In this document: positions 34,520 through 44,451 of the stretch, piece after piece
Numbering within the stretch: position 1 is the first letter of the stretch
How the letters are laid out: every line of letters begins with the position of its first letter
NCBI GenBank assembly: GCA_019747875.1
Contig: JAIEQI010000056.1
Span: 1 to 64,000 of the forward strand
Length of the DNA stretch: 64,000 bases
Source of the DNA: Candidatus Obscuribacterales bacterium
Lineage (GTDB): Bacteria; Cyanobacteriota; Vampirovibrionia; Obscuribacterales; Obscuribacteraceae
Direction of reading: 5' to 3'
Notes under the pieces: generated by a model
Told to the model about the DNA's origin: nothing
Databases searched by the model: none
Seen by the model: the letters and a program-made list of their open reading frames with translations, nothing else
Made by a program: the position numbers and the translations under genes

Positions 34520-35686
34520 ATGAAATTTGAAAATTTTGAATCGCAAAAGAAACAAGAATCAGATGATGCAATCAAGAACTTACTTTTTACTGCAGCTTAT
34601 GAAACAGTGCCAAAGTCACAGGATGCATCGAATAGGAGCATAGCTTCTGATCTAAACAAGAGCCTTCCAACAATTTTACTAACTGATTTCGACAACGGGC
34701 ATAGACTGAGGAAACTGAATAATGGAGGCTTGGAAAGCAAACTGATTGGGTTAGCTGTTGACCCAACTCAATTAGGAGTTGATGCAAACGGTGAGACAAC
34801 AGTTGATAGTTTAGTTGAGAACCTTCTAGGCGGCGTTTCAGGAGATGCCATTGGTAATGGCGTAGGTGATAAGCAAGCTCTTTCTCCAATTGACTCCCGG
34901 CAAAAAGGTGTTGGACTGGATTCTCTCGATGCGACATTGCTGCCTCCGGACATTTTTGGATCGCCTGATCGACCTGGTGCGAACCTATCGGAGCGTCTTA
35001 GGGAACATAAAGGAAGCAATTTGCAGGAAAAGCGAGGACCTGATCCTCGAGCTGCAAATGGCTCTCCTGGCTGGAATCGACCTGATCAAGCTCCGCCGCC
35101 GGCGACTCCATTCGGAGAGGGAAGTTTGATGAATTGGCTATCAGAGAAAGCCAAGGAAACACAAGATGCTGGACTAGTAAACAACAAGGTCACTGCGATT
35201 AATGACGCTCTTCCTGCACGTGCTCCGACTGAGGATCGTGGCGGAGCGGAGCAACAGAGTCCGGCAGGTGTAGGAGGGACATTGATACCGCTATCAGACA
35301 TTGTTGAGGCCGTTGATAAAGCAATCACTGATGAAACAAACACCGAAGAGACTCCAGAAGCGCCTGTTCAAACCGATGTGCCCAAGTCAAACAGCGACGT
35401 TATGCTTGCATCAGCCGATCCTGATTCGGAAACACCTTATCTCGACTACTCAGAGTTGCAGGCGGAAATGGGTCGAATCATGGAGCGCATTCGCCAGTCT
35501 CTTACAAATCCAATGACCCTAGGTAGAAATAGGGACAGGTCCGAAAGTTTAGGACGAGCCAAAATCATGGGCAGAGTATCGAATCCAAATCCTGAAGCAG
35601 AGGGTGCAAGTGACATGACTCCAGGCTCTTGGCGTGGCTCTCTCTCAGGTATCGGCGGTGGCGACCCCGCTTTTCAATCTAAGTAA
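34520..35686 (+). CDS. Disordered hypothetical protein
   Basis: A 388-residue hydrophilic protein with no signal peptide, divergent from the kinase pair. It starts at ATG 34520, with AGGGA nine bases upstream; an open frame extends to 34358 but reads unlike protein. A short helical N-terminus and a Gly-rich stretch (ENLLGGVSGDAIGNGVGDKQ) precede a Pro/Glu/Asp-rich middle and a Gly/Ser-rich tail (GSWRGSLSGIGGGDP). I recognise no domain. It is the first of two plus-strand genes with a secreted pseudo-subtilase 58 bases downstream, so they may be cotranscribed. Confidence 0.68.
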   Translation: MKFENFESQKKQESDDAIKNLLFTAAYETVPKSQDASNRSIASDLNKSLPTILLTDFDNGHRLRKLNNGGLESKLIGLAVDPTQLGVDANGETTVDSLVENLLGGVSGDAIGNGVGDKQALSPIDSRQKGVGLDSLDATLLPPDIFGSPDRPGANLSERLREHKGSNLQEKRGPDPRAANGSPGWNRPDQAPPPATPFGEGSLMNWLSEKAKETQDAGLVNNKVTAINDALPARAPTEDRGGAEQQSPAGVGGTLIPLSDIVEAVDKAITDETNTEETPEAPVQTDVPKSNSDVMLASADPDSETPYLDYSELQAEMGRIMERIRQSLTNPMTLGRNRDRSESLGRAKIMGRVSNPNPEAEGASDMTPGSWRGSLSGIGGGDPAFQSK

Positions 35687-35744
35687 CCCCGAGAATATAT
35701 GAACAGAACCACGATTACATACGAATTTGAAAGGTAAATATCTC

Positions 35745-36866
35745 ATGAACTCATCAGAAACTTCCAATTTATTTAAATCAATTGCGGGCTCGATTTTACT
35801 TGCGGCGACTTTTCTTGCCCAGTTTAATTGCTCAGTTAGTGCTCAGCTCGCAACTCGTCCACAAGATCCACTGTTTATCAGCGGTCAACAATGGAGTCCT
35901 GGAATAATGCAATTGCCAAACGCATGGAATACAGCCAGCGGGAAAGGCATTCGCATTGCCATTTTTGCAGATGGAATTGACAGCAATAATCCTGATTTGT
36001 CTGGCAATAGTACCGGTGCTCTTAATCGAAGTAAGGTTGAAGTGTTAGGAAGACCACGACCAGCAAATCCCTCTCTCGAAGTTAATTCAAAGGGAACCTT
36101 CATGGCGTTGTTGGCGGCGGGCAAGAGCAATAATTTCGGTGGACTCGGAATGGCTCCTGATGCTGACATAGTTGATGTGAAGATTGCAGAGCAGGCCAAC
36201 CTGGATAATCCACTGAGTTCGACTCAGGCACAAGCCATGGTTGACGCTATCAATCAGTTCGGTAATTCGGGCGGACAGATCATTGTGCTTCCATTCAATC
36301 GATTGTTTCGTGATTCGTTTCAGACTCGCGCCGATTTCCTGATGGTTAATAATGCTCTGATCAACTTCCACGACAATCACAATGGTTTAGTGTTCATGCC
36401 CTCGGGCGATAACCGCACCCGTGATAATGGGCAAGCTGCATATAATCACATTATTGTAGTTTCCGGATTTAATCGCACATTGAACTTGGAGCAATCCAAC
36501 ACGGGTCCGGCGATAAAGATTTCAGGAAACCAAATCGGACCGCAGTGGAACGCACAGGGGGCTGTGTTTGGACTGAGTGCTACTAAATATGCAGCCGCAG
36601 AAGCCGCTGGTGTGGCTGCACTCATTTGGTCTTTCAATAAAAGGTTAAGCAATACCGAGGTCGAACGAATTCTGATTTCAACCGCTTCAAACAACGCCTC
36701 TCCCAATCTGAATTATGGAAGCGGCTTTCCAAATGCGACTGCGGCTCTTTCCATCACACCGGCGCCAGTTCCGAATTATCAACCCTACAGAGCAGCTAAA
36801 CAAAGGTATGACATAGAGTTTCCGCCACTAATGCAACGCGTGCCAATTTACACCTTCGGGCATTAA
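35745..36866 (+). CDS. Secreted pseudo-subtilase (catalytic residues replaced)
   Basis: A 373-residue protein with a signal peptide (MNSSETSNLFKS, hydrophobic core, cut near VSA-QLA). The rest follows the S8 subtilisin fold. The Asp box reads IRIAIFADGID (68-79) where VAVIDTGID is expected, so the catalytic Asp position is Ala. The HGTHVAG box reads KGTFMALLAAG (116-126), with Lys for His. The Asn box reads MPSGDNR. The GTSMAAPHVAG box reads GLSATKYAAAEAAG (277-290), with Lys at the nucleophile Ser position. All triad positions are therefore changed while the surrounding fold residues persist, which indicates selection for a non-catalytic role such as binding. The ATG at 35745 has AAAGG upstream; a TTG at 35727 is less likely. 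Confidence 0.78.
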   Translation: MNSSETSNLFKSIAGSILLAATFLAQFNCSVSAQLATRPQDPLFISGQQWSPGIMQLPNAWNTASGKGIRIAIFADGIDSNNPDLSGNSTGALNRSKVEVLGRPRPANPSLEVNSKGTFMALLAAGKSNNFGGLGMAPDADIVDVKIAEQANLDNPLSSTQAQAMVDAINQFGNSGGQIIVLPFNRLFRDSFQTRADFLMVNNALINFHDNHNGLVFMPSGDNRTRDNGQAAYNHIIVVSGFNRTLNLEQSNTGPAIKISGNQIGPQWNAQGAVFGLSATKYAAAEAAGVAALIWSFNKRLSNTEVERILISTASNNASPNLNYGSGFPNATAALSITPAPVPNYQPYRAAKQRYDIEFPPLMQRVPIYTFGH

Positions 36867-37002
36867 GGAAGCTCCTCGGCTAGGAGTTTGCCAGGCTTAA
36901 GCACCTTCTTAACCAGGCGTCCCAAAATAGACCCGAATCGAACCCAAACTAGCCCTCTTGCATTTGTAAGCTGGTTTCATCGGGTGGATGAGGGAATTCG
37001 AA

Positions 37003-37530
37003 ATGTCGATTAAGAGTTTGGTCGCTAAAGCAGCTTTATTCTTTTCAGCTCCATTGTTGATCGCGCCGGCTGCAATCGCCCAAGATCATGCATGGGCTGA
37101 CTTCAGCCCGGCAACCGGACATGTCCAGTTTGGATTTCAATCCGGTTCCGCCGGTGGCAACATGCAGTTTCAACCCGGTCCGAATATCGTTCCCGAGCCA
37201 TATTTTTATCCGCAAGGACCCCAAATGCCTTATATACAGGGACCTGGAATGGCTGGCGGCATGTCTGGCGTGCCAGGCATGGTAGGCATGGGAGGCCAAC
37301 AAAGTGGGCGTTATCCAAAACCGAAACTGCCCGACTGCCGTTATGCAACCATGGCTAACTCTGTGAATATTGGAGCCGAGGCTAACCCAAATGCTCCGTA
37401 CTTTTCCGGAGGGTCGATTGAAGATGAAGTTAGTGGGTCTTTGAGTGACGGTGGGCGCCCTGTGTCTATTGAAGACGGTGTGATGAACGGGGGGCAATAT
37501 GATAATCTCCCCGATCAGCGAATGATGTAA
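37003..37530 (+). CDS. Secreted Gly/Pro/Met-rich protein
   Basis: A 175-residue protein with a Sec signal peptide (MSIKSLVAKAALFF, core, cut at AIA-QDH). The mature part is Gly/Pro/Gln/Met-rich: residues roughly 40-105 carry repeated PGP, GPGM and GMGG turns, with Tyr and Phe spaced between. It has one Cys (PDCRY) and an acidic tail. It looks unstructured and surface- or matrix-like. GAGGGA is placed ten bases before ATG 37003. A strong hairpin follows the stop. Function unknown. Confidence 0.75.
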   Translation: MSIKSLVAKAALFFSAPLLIAPAAIAQDHAWADFSPATGHVQFGFQSGSAGGNMQFQPGPNIVPEPYFYPQGPQMPYIQGPGMAGGMSGVPGMVGMGGQQSGRYPKPKLPDCRYATMANSVNIGAEANPNAPYFSGGSIEDEVSGSLSDGGRPVSIEDGVMNGGQYDNLPDQRMM

Positions 37531-37548
37531 CCTTGTTGTAAGCACGCA

Positions 37549-37593
37549 AGAGAAGGGGAAGTCTGCCGATCGGCAAGCTTCCCTTTCTCTTAT
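37549..37593 (+). terminator. Hairpin terminator-like element
   Basis: A 13-bp stem with one G-U pair, AGAGAAGGGGAAG (37549-37561) and CTTCCCTTTCTCT (37578-37590). A smaller GCCGATCGGC stem lies inside its loop. It begins 18 bases after the stop of the Gly-rich secreted protein gene. Only a short T-poor tail follows, so it may act as an mRNA-stabilising hairpin as well as a terminator. Confidence 0.6.
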
Positions 37594-37718
37594 CTGGGAA
37601 TCCTACGCACCCACGTGCACGTTTGCACATATTTTGCACGCCCAAATACTGAGAATATTGAAATCGCTGGAGTAGCACCGGTTTCGCCGTATTCCGTGCT
37701 AGTAATAACGGGTGAACA

Positions 37719-39002
37719 ATGGACAAGAACTTATTGCATAAGGACTTGCTTGACACGAGCAAGTACGATGACTCGCTTGGGCAGAAGTTGAGTCGAGAAG
37801 CTGATCTCCTCAATGGACTCGGCGGAAAAATGTATATAGCTGCGGAAAAAACCGTTAAGGAAGAACCTGGAACACTTGCGACCGGTTTTGGTGTAGGTGT
37901 TGTGCTTGCCGCAGCGCTCGCGGCCGCTAATAAGAATCCGGCTTTGCTTGGCGAGAGAGCAATGCCATATGTTCAAAAGGCAGTTGAGAAAGCACCCACT
38001 GCATTTGGGTGGTTGATGGCTCTGGACCTGGGTGCGCGTGTCGGTATGCCGATGGCGTCCACCTGGAAAGATGCGGGCAATCACGAGAAAGCAAAGGACG
38101 ATTTAGGGAAAAATCTAGGTAGTGCTGTCGTTGAATACGCAGCCGGTCTTGTTGGAGCGTATCCAGGAATCAAAATAGGTACCAGGATGGTTTCCGCTTA
38201 CGAAGTGAAAGCACCTGCGTTTGAAGCGCAGCCGTCTTTGAGGCTCGCACAGTCTCCACGTGAGGTCAACAAGCCTGAGCAGTTTGTCAGTGCTAAAGAA
38301 GACAAAGTAGCCGACGACGTTGTGACGCTGTACGAGAAATCCTTCCCGAAGGAAGAGCGTCAGCCAACAGAAGAAGTTAAAGAGCTGATTAGCAGTGGAC
38401 GAATTGTGTTACACACAACACGCGATGCTGAAGGAAAGCTTCATGCATTCTCTTTCACTTCAATGCATGACGAGACTGCCTTTAAGTTTGCGAATCTGGA
38501 CTTTATTGCGACCGAGCCTGGATTGCAATCCCAGGGAATTGGCTCTCTACATGCTAAACGACTGAACGAGATCGTAAAAACGGAACGTCCTGATCTGCTA
38601 GGCATGACTCTTGAGATGGAAGCCGTCGCGGAGAAAGGTTTGGACCCAGCGGTATTCGCAATGCGTCAACGCCGAGCTACGTTCTACGATCGACTTGATG
38701 CGCCGAACACGAATGTGAACTACCGCATTCTGGATTTCGAAGATCCTTCATATAGAGGACCGGCTGAGTGGCGTGCCTGGATTTACAATCGCGACAAGTT
38801 CAATTCAGTGAAAGCTGCCAGGTTAATGCTCACAGATGAGGGCGGTTACGGTTTGCCGGCGTCGAACAAAGCTGTAAAGGAATTCGATAAGATAAATGGT
38901 TTCTGGGCACCGCTGGATGCGAAAGGTCAAATTGGACTTGCCGCGACGATGCCATCGATGTATGAGCGAACGAGGGAGCTTCTTAAACTAAAGGGACACT
39001 GA
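37719..39002 (+). CDS. GNAT-type acetyltransferase with hydrophobic N-terminal domain
   Basis: A 427-residue protein. Residues 50-150 have two or three moderately hydrophobic, Ala/Gly-rich helices (TLATGFGVGVVLAAALAAANKNP and others), perhaps peripheral membrane or helix-bundle regions. The C-terminal half is a GNAT fold. LDFIATEPGLQSQGIGSLHAKRL carries the acetyl-CoA pyrophosphate loop (Q-x-x-G-I-G), and the preceding strand pattern VLHTTRDAEGKLHAF fits. A long tail of about 130 residues follows. The substrate could be an amine or protein lysine; it is unknown. The ATG at 37719 has only AAT-AACGGG upstream, a weak site. Confidence 0.72.
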   Translation: MDKNLLHKDLLDTSKYDDSLGQKLSREADLLNGLGGKMYIAAEKTVKEEPGTLATGFGVGVVLAAALAAANKNPALLGERAMPYVQKAVEKAPTAFGWLMALDLGARVGMPMASTWKDAGNHEKAKDDLGKNLGSAVVEYAAGLVGAYPGIKIGTRMVSAYEVKAPAFEAQPSLRLAQSPREVNKPEQFVSAKEDKVADDVVTLYEKSFPKEERQPTEEVKELISSGRIVLHTTRDAEGKLHAFSFTSMHDETAFKFANLDFIATEPGLQSQGIGSLHAKRLNEIVKTERPDLLGMTLEMEAVAEKGLDPAVFAMRQRRATFYDRLDAPNTNVNYRILDFEDPSYRGPAEWRAWIYNRDKFNSVKAARLMLTDEGGYGLPASNKAVKEFDKINGFWAPLDAKGQIGLAATMPSMYERTRELLKLKGH

Positions 39003-39079
39003 AGTAGTCTGTTCGTTCGAATACTAGGGTCTTCCCTAGGTGAGTTTTGTGGCTCCGCCGATAACTTGCTTGCGATTCT

Positions 39080-40525
39080 GTGAAAGAATCGAAATTGAAC
39101 TTGCAAGGTATGTCAGCGTTGGATGAACAAGACAATTGGGTTTTTGTTGAACCTGTCGTTGCCGCTCCTTTTAGGGAAGGCGTGCGGACGTCCACATTGT
39201 ATGCCGTTGAGCAGTTGCCCTCGCGGCTCCGTCTTATTGAAGAGGAGCGACGGAGGGTAGCCAAGGAATTGCATGATGAGATCTTGCCACTTATTGCCCG
39301 GCTAAGTAGATATGTTCAAGCGTGCAAAGACGAGTCGCTCTGCACCCTGCTAAACATTTTGCATAAGACAATCGCTGACTTTCGCGATTTATTGAGCGAG
39401 TTGCATCCCGTTGATTTAGAGGAGTTGGGACTCTTATCCGCATTGCAAACGATTTGTACTCGATATGCAAGACAGAAAGGATTTTGCATAATTTTCGTTC
39501 CTCTTGGCGATGAGGAAAATGTAGATGTATTGAATGCGCTATGTTTGTTTCGTGCGGTTCAGTGTATTTTGAAAAACTTTTGCAGTTCGCAAAACGACAT
39601 TCTCGTGGTTACGTGTGATTTGGCGGAGTCCCAGTCAATCACGTTCCGTTGTGTTGACAAAAGAGTAGAGTCGGTTGATTGGTTGAAACCATCGGATGAG
39701 AGTGAAGACAGCAGCTTTAGAGCTTGGTGTCATGCAATCGAAGCTGACGTGCTTAGTTTCGACGAATCCCTTCAAATTCCAGTTGATTTGAGTATCCAAT
39801 TCGACCCTGCTCCCCACGCCTCAGTTGACGCCTACTTCTTCGGTGGTTCCTCCTTTCCCCGTGCTCACTTTTCCGAATTTACTTTCGCCCCCTCTGACAA
39901 TTTTAATACGCCATCGCCTCTGGATGCGGCGCTCATTGTAGAACTAGAACGAGAGCGAATCACCAACCAAATTTCGGATATGGTGTTGCCAGACTTTGAG
40001 TCATTGCAGAATGAGTTGTGCAATCTACCTATGAATTCTCTTTGCTCAAATATTTCTCAGCAGCTTTTCGCTATAGAAAAGGGCTTGCAACAGCTTATTA
40101 TGGGAGCCTATCCCGGTTTCATTTTTGAGCTTTGTCTTGCTGATTGCATTAGAAATCTAGTTGATAATTTTGCCAAAACAACGGGCATCAAGATATCTTT
40201 TGAGAATCAAGAGGATTTCAGTGAATTAAGTATGCCATTAGAATCGAAGTTCGCTCTTTATCGCATTACCCAAGAGGCCCTTAATAACATAGAAAAACAT
40301 TCCTTCGCATCGCACGCAAAGGTGCTTTTGAGATTTGCAGAGGATCGCATCACCTTGCTTGTTGAAGACAACGGCAAAGGTATGAATAGTGAAAGGAACT
40401 CGAATGGCAGAGGCTTGCGGTACCTTCAGGATCGAGCAAGTTCGATTCATGCGACTATTGCTATGAGTGCGGCGAAAACATATGAATCAGGCACCGCGGT
40501 GTTAGTATCTATATCGTGTGGCTAA
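39080..40525 (+). CDS. Tandem-module histidine kinase (HisKA_3 type), no membrane segment
   Basis: A 481-residue soluble kinase of the NarX/LuxR-partner class built from two consecutive modules. Module 1 (about 45-240) has the His box RRVAKELHDEILPL (His65) and the LHPVDLEELGLLSAL helix, but its HATPase is worn: QEALxN reads QCILKN and the DDGxG box reads VDKRVE. Module 2 (about 285-481) has the matching helix ERITNQISDMVLP with Ser299 in place of His, then an intact ATPase: QEALNN (398-403), DNGKGM (430-435), GRGLRYLQDRA (443-453). The two modules together have one working copy of each function. The GTG start at 39080 is tentative; ATG 39110 is also possible. It is followed by an MglA GTPase and a NarL regulator on the same strand, its likely partners. 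Confidence 0.83.
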   Translation: MKESKLNLQGMSALDEQDNWVFVEPVVAAPFREGVRTSTLYAVEQLPSRLRLIEEERRRVAKELHDEILPLIARLSRYVQACKDESLCTLLNILHKTIADFRDLLSELHPVDLEELGLLSALQTICTRYARQKGFCIIFVPLGDEENVDVLNALCLFRAVQCILKNFCSSQNDILVVTCDLAESQSITFRCVDKRVESVDWLKPSDESEDSSFRAWCHAIEADVLSFDESLQIPVDLSIQFDPAPHASVDAYFFGGSSFPRAHFSEFTFAPSDNFNTPSPLDAALIVELERERITNQISDMVLPDFESLQNELCNLPMNSLCSNISQQLFAIEKGLQQLIMGAYPGFIFELCLADCIRNLVDNFAKTTGIKISFENQEDFSELSMPLESKFALYRITQEALNNIEKHSFASHAKVLLRFAEDRITLLVEDNGKGMNSERNSNGRGLRYLQDRASSIHATIAMSAAKTYESGTAVLVSISCG

Positions 40526-40561
40526 GACCCAGATAGGGTCCACCCTAGTTCAGTTCTGGTT

Positions 40562-40599
40562 GAGCGCTGAGTACTGTAGAAAGCGCTCTTTGGCATAAT
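40562..40599 (+). promoter_or_regulatory. Inverted repeat and possible -10 upstream of the MglA gene
   Basis: A 7-bp inverted repeat, GAGCGCT (40562-40568) and AGCGCTC (40582-40588), is followed by TTTGG and CATAAT (40594-40599), a plausible -10 box, about 80 bases before the ATG at 40680. The hairpin could instead be a weak terminator of the kinase gene ending at 40525. No good -35 box is seen. Confidence 0.35.
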
Positions 40600-40679
40600 T
40601 TATTAAGAGCCTGGCTTCTAGTTTCAACAATGGATACTTCATTCTATTCGTCTTGGTGCGCACGCACACAGGAGACATC

Positions 40680-41258
40680 ATGGCGCTTATCAACATACCC
40701 GATCGTGAAATTACATGCAAAATTGTTTACTATGGAACCGGACTCGGAGGGAAAACAGCTAATCTTCGCTATATCTATAAACAACTGTCTCCTAGTTGTA
40801 GAACTGAGATGGTAAGCTTGGCTACAGAGACTGAGCGCACACTGTTCTTTGACTATTTGGGGCTAGATCTCGGACAAGTGAAAGGATTCACAACCCGCTT
40901 TTCACTTTATACAGTTCCTGGGCAAGTCGAATACAACGCAAGTAGGAAGCTGGTTCTCAATGGAGCAGATGGTGTGATCTTCGTTGCTGATTCCGATGAA
41001 CTCAGGCGGCGCGAGAACATATCTGCATTGCATAATTTGGTTGAGAACATGCAATGTTACAAGATGACTTTTGATTCAGTTCCAGTCGTCCTTCAATACA
41101 ACAAGAGGGATCTTGCCAACGCCATGAACATCAACTGGCTGGAGGAAGATCTCAATTCGCAGCAAGTGCCTAGTTTCGAAGCCATCGCGTCGGAGGGCAT
41201 AGGTGTTTTCGCGACCCTGAAGTGCATGAGCAAACAAATTTTGAACAGGCTACAATAG
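40680..41258 (+). CDS. mglA: MglA-type small GTPase
   Basis: A 192-residue Ras-like GTPase of the bacterial MglA family, which sets cell polarity or drives gliding and type IV pilus positioning. The P-loop is GTGLGGKT (19-26). The switch II strand reads TVPGQVEYNASRKLVLNGADG, with the Thr-Val-Pro-Gly-Gln typical of MglA where Ras has DTAGQ. The base-recognition motif NKRDL and VFATLK follow. The ATG at 40680 is preceded by AGGAGA. No MglB (GTPase-activating protein) gene is visible in the window. It lies between a tandem-module histidine kinase and a NarL-type regulator (next start 24 bases away), which suggests that two-component signals control it. Confidence 0.92.
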   Translation: MALINIPDREITCKIVYYGTGLGGKTANLRYIYKQLSPSCRTEMVSLATETERTLFFDYLGLDLGQVKGFTTRFSLYTVPGQVEYNASRKLVLNGADGVIFVADSDELRRRENISALHNLVENMQCYKMTFDSVPVVLQYNKRDLANAMNINWLEEDLNSQQVPSFEAIASEGIGVFATLKCMSKQILNRLQ

Positions 41259-41281
41259 TTTTATTGCGGTGGAGGTTCGCC

Positions 41282-41977
41282 GTGGGAATAGTTATTGCTG
41301 ACGACCATCAGAGAGAGCGCACATGGCTGCGCGATTTGTTGCAGAAGCATTTGTCCGATCTCTCTCCGATTTACGAAGCGGAAGATGGCAAACAAGCTTA
41401 CGAGCTGAGCGTTGCACATCAACCTGTGTTGGCGTTTCTCGATGTAGAGATGCCGATATTATCAGGAATAAAATCGGCGGAGAGCATAATCAGAGAGCTA
41501 CCGCATACAGGCATCATCATTCTTTCCAATCATTCAGACGAGGTGTTCATTCGCAAACTCTGGAAGATCGTTCCGCCAGATAGTGCATTTGCCTATGTGC
41601 TAAAGGATTCAACTGATCAACAGGTAGTTGATGCTGCTCGCTCTGTACTCAGCGGAGATTGTTGGATACATCCTAGAGTTCAAAGAATCGCCCGGCGGGT
41701 TGAGAATGGAAGTACTGGATTGACAGATGCTGAGTTCCAAGTCCTGGTGCATATCGCAATGGGGCTGACAGATAAAGCCATTGCGAAGAGGCTGTACATC
41801 ACAGAAAAAGCGGTCCAAGCACGTCTCAAGTGTCTCTATACGAAAATGAATATCCCAACTAAGGGGTTGACTGAAGAGGACGAATTCAACCACCGATGTA
41901 GAGCGCTGAATATTGGATATCGTAGAGGATTGATCAATCGTGGAGAGTTGGAAGACTGGGAAGAGAATCTTTTATAG
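41282..41977 (+). CDS. NarL/LuxR-type response regulator
   Basis: A 231-residue regulator. The receiver has the acidic pair ADD (6-8), the phosphorylated Asp54 in FLDVEMPIL and a Lys in VLKDST. The output is a LuxR-type helix-turn-helix (LTDAEFQVLVHIAMGLTDKAIAKRLYITEKAVQARLK). I chose GTG 41282, with GGTGGAGG just upstream, over an open frame beginning inside the MglA gene at 41222. It follows MglA by 23 bases and is the expected partner of the kinase at 39080. Its C-terminus (from about residue 200) resembles that of the regulator at 49276 (RRGLINRGELEDWEENL versus RQGFVDPEDINELEKDL), so the two are paralogues. Confidence 0.9.
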   Translation: MGIVIADDHQRERTWLRDLLQKHLSDLSPIYEAEDGKQAYELSVAHQPVLAFLDVEMPILSGIKSAESIIRELPHTGIIILSNHSDEVFIRKLWKIVPPDSAFAYVLKDSTDQQVVDAARSVLSGDCWIHPRVQRIARRVENGSTGLTDAEFQVLVHIAMGLTDKAIAKRLYITEKAVQARLKCLYTKMNIPTKGLTEEDEFNHRCRALNIGYRRGLINRGELEDWEENLL

Positions 41978-42020
41978 TCGCCGAAGAGACGGATCTCTGT
42001 CGGCATCGGTTCAAATATGA

Positions 42021-42052
42021 CTGCTCCCGAACAGCAGCCTGTTCGGGAGCAG
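42021..42052. terminator. Perfect 14-bp hairpin between convergent genes
   Basis: CTGCTCCCGAACAG (42021-42034), loop CAGC, and CTGTTCGGGAGCAG (42039-42052) pair perfectly. It sits between the regulator ending at 41977 and the alcohol dehydrogenase ending at 42077, which are convergent, so it can end both transcripts. It lacks a T-run on either side. Confidence 0.65.
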
Positions 42053-42076
42053 ATCGTTATGCGTATTGACTCAGTT

Positions 42077-43135
42077 CTATTTCAATGAAGCAATGTCGAT
42101 TACAAATCTGTAGCGAACATCACTCTTTAGCAGGCGCTCGTAAGCTTCGTTCACCTGATCAATCGAAATAACTTCGATGTCTGCTGCGATATTGTGTTTA
42201 CCGCAGAAGTCCAGCATCTCTTGGGTTTCTTTCATGCCACCGATTGTGGATCCAGCGAACGATTTTCGCTTCGGAATTACGCTAAATGGATTAACCGGAA
42301 GGTCTTCCCCTGGAGCTCCGACTAGAACCATCGTTCCATCACGCTTCAACATTGCCAGATAGCTGTTCATATCCGCTGCCGATGAGACTGTATTGATGAT
42401 CAAATCGAATTTGTTGAGGGCTCCTTGGAGGGAGGCATCATCTGATGAAGCAACATAGCCGGTTGCGCCCATCCTTTCGGCATCTGCTTTTTTGTTGAAG
42501 CTTCTGCTGATGACTGTGACTTCGGCTCCCATCGCCTTAGCGATCTTCACTGCCATATGCCCAAGTCCGCCAAGTCCGACGACTGCGACAGATCTTCCCG
42601 GACCTGCTTTCCAATGGGCAAGAGGCGAGTAAGTCGTTATTCCTGCACAGAGAAGTGGTGCCGCTTTCTCAAGTGGAATGTTGTCGGGTATCTTCGCAAC
42701 GAAACGATCTAAAACCGTGATGCGGTCAGAGTATCCACCATATGTTGGTGTCACGCCATCAAGTTCTACATCGTTGTATGTAAGCGCCAATTTCTTCTCG
42801 CAGTATTGCTCCAGCCCTTCATTGCATGACTCGCATTCTTTGCAAGAATCCACCATGCAGCCGACACCGACGCGATCGCCTGCCTTAAAGCGAGTCACAT
42901 TCGATCCCACCTTTTCCACAACACCTGCGATTTCGTGACCGGGCACCATAGGGAACCTTGAGTTGCCCCATTCATCCCGCGCCTGGTGTACATCAGAGTG
43001 GCAGATGCCACAATATTTGATTTGGATCAGAACATCGTTCGGTCCGGGCTCTCGGCGCTGAATTTCGAAGGGCTTTAGTTCTTTTCCAACTGCAGCTGCT
43101 GCGTATGCTTTTGTTTTTATACCTGTTTTGATCAT
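42077..43135 (-). CDS. Zinc alcohol dehydrogenase (YahK/CAD-like)
   Basis: A 352-residue NADP-dependent zinc alcohol dehydrogenase that reduces aldehydes. It has the catalytic Cys-His pair CGICHSD, the GHE zinc box (PGHEIAGVVEKVG), the structural zinc Cys cluster CKECESCNEGLEQYC and the Rossmann loop GLGGLGHMAVKIAKAMGA. The Ser and Arg after the second strand (ISRSFNKK) fit NADPH. Its order with the aldo-keto reductase (43171) and divergent AraC regulator (44452) resembles the E. coli yqhC-yqhD-dkgA aldehyde-response locus. The ATG start follows AGGAGCG. Confidence 0.93.
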   Translation of the reverse strand: MIKTGIKTKAYAAAAVGKELKPFEIQRREPGPNDVLIQIKYCGICHSDVHQARDEWGNSRFPMVPGHEIAGVVEKVGSNVTRFKAGDRVGVGCMVDSCKECESCNEGLEQYCEKKLALTYNDVELDGVTPTYGGYSDRITVLDRFVAKIPDNIPLEKAAPLLCAGITTYSPLAHWKAGPGRSVAVVGLGGLGHMAVKIAKAMGAEVTVISRSFNKKADAERMGATGYVASSDDASLQGALNKFDLIINTVSSAADMNSYLAMLKRDGTMVLVGAPGEDLPVNPFSVIPKRKSFAGSTIGGMKETQEMLDFCGKHNIAADIEVISIDQVNEAYERLLKSDVRYRFVIDIASLK

Positions 43136-43170
43136 TGTTTCGCTCCTGACTTTTCTTTCGGTTCAATCAT

Positions 43171-44316
<1,146 letters not shown>

Positions 44317-44451
44317 TTATATTGATTGCTTGGCTAAAACTACAACCTTCACAATCGATAGTTCAATGATATGCTTTATAAGGGGGCGGATTCTATAACA
44401 AAATTCCAAAATGATTGGATAATCCTCCGAACTTTCCCGGGAGCAGGATTG

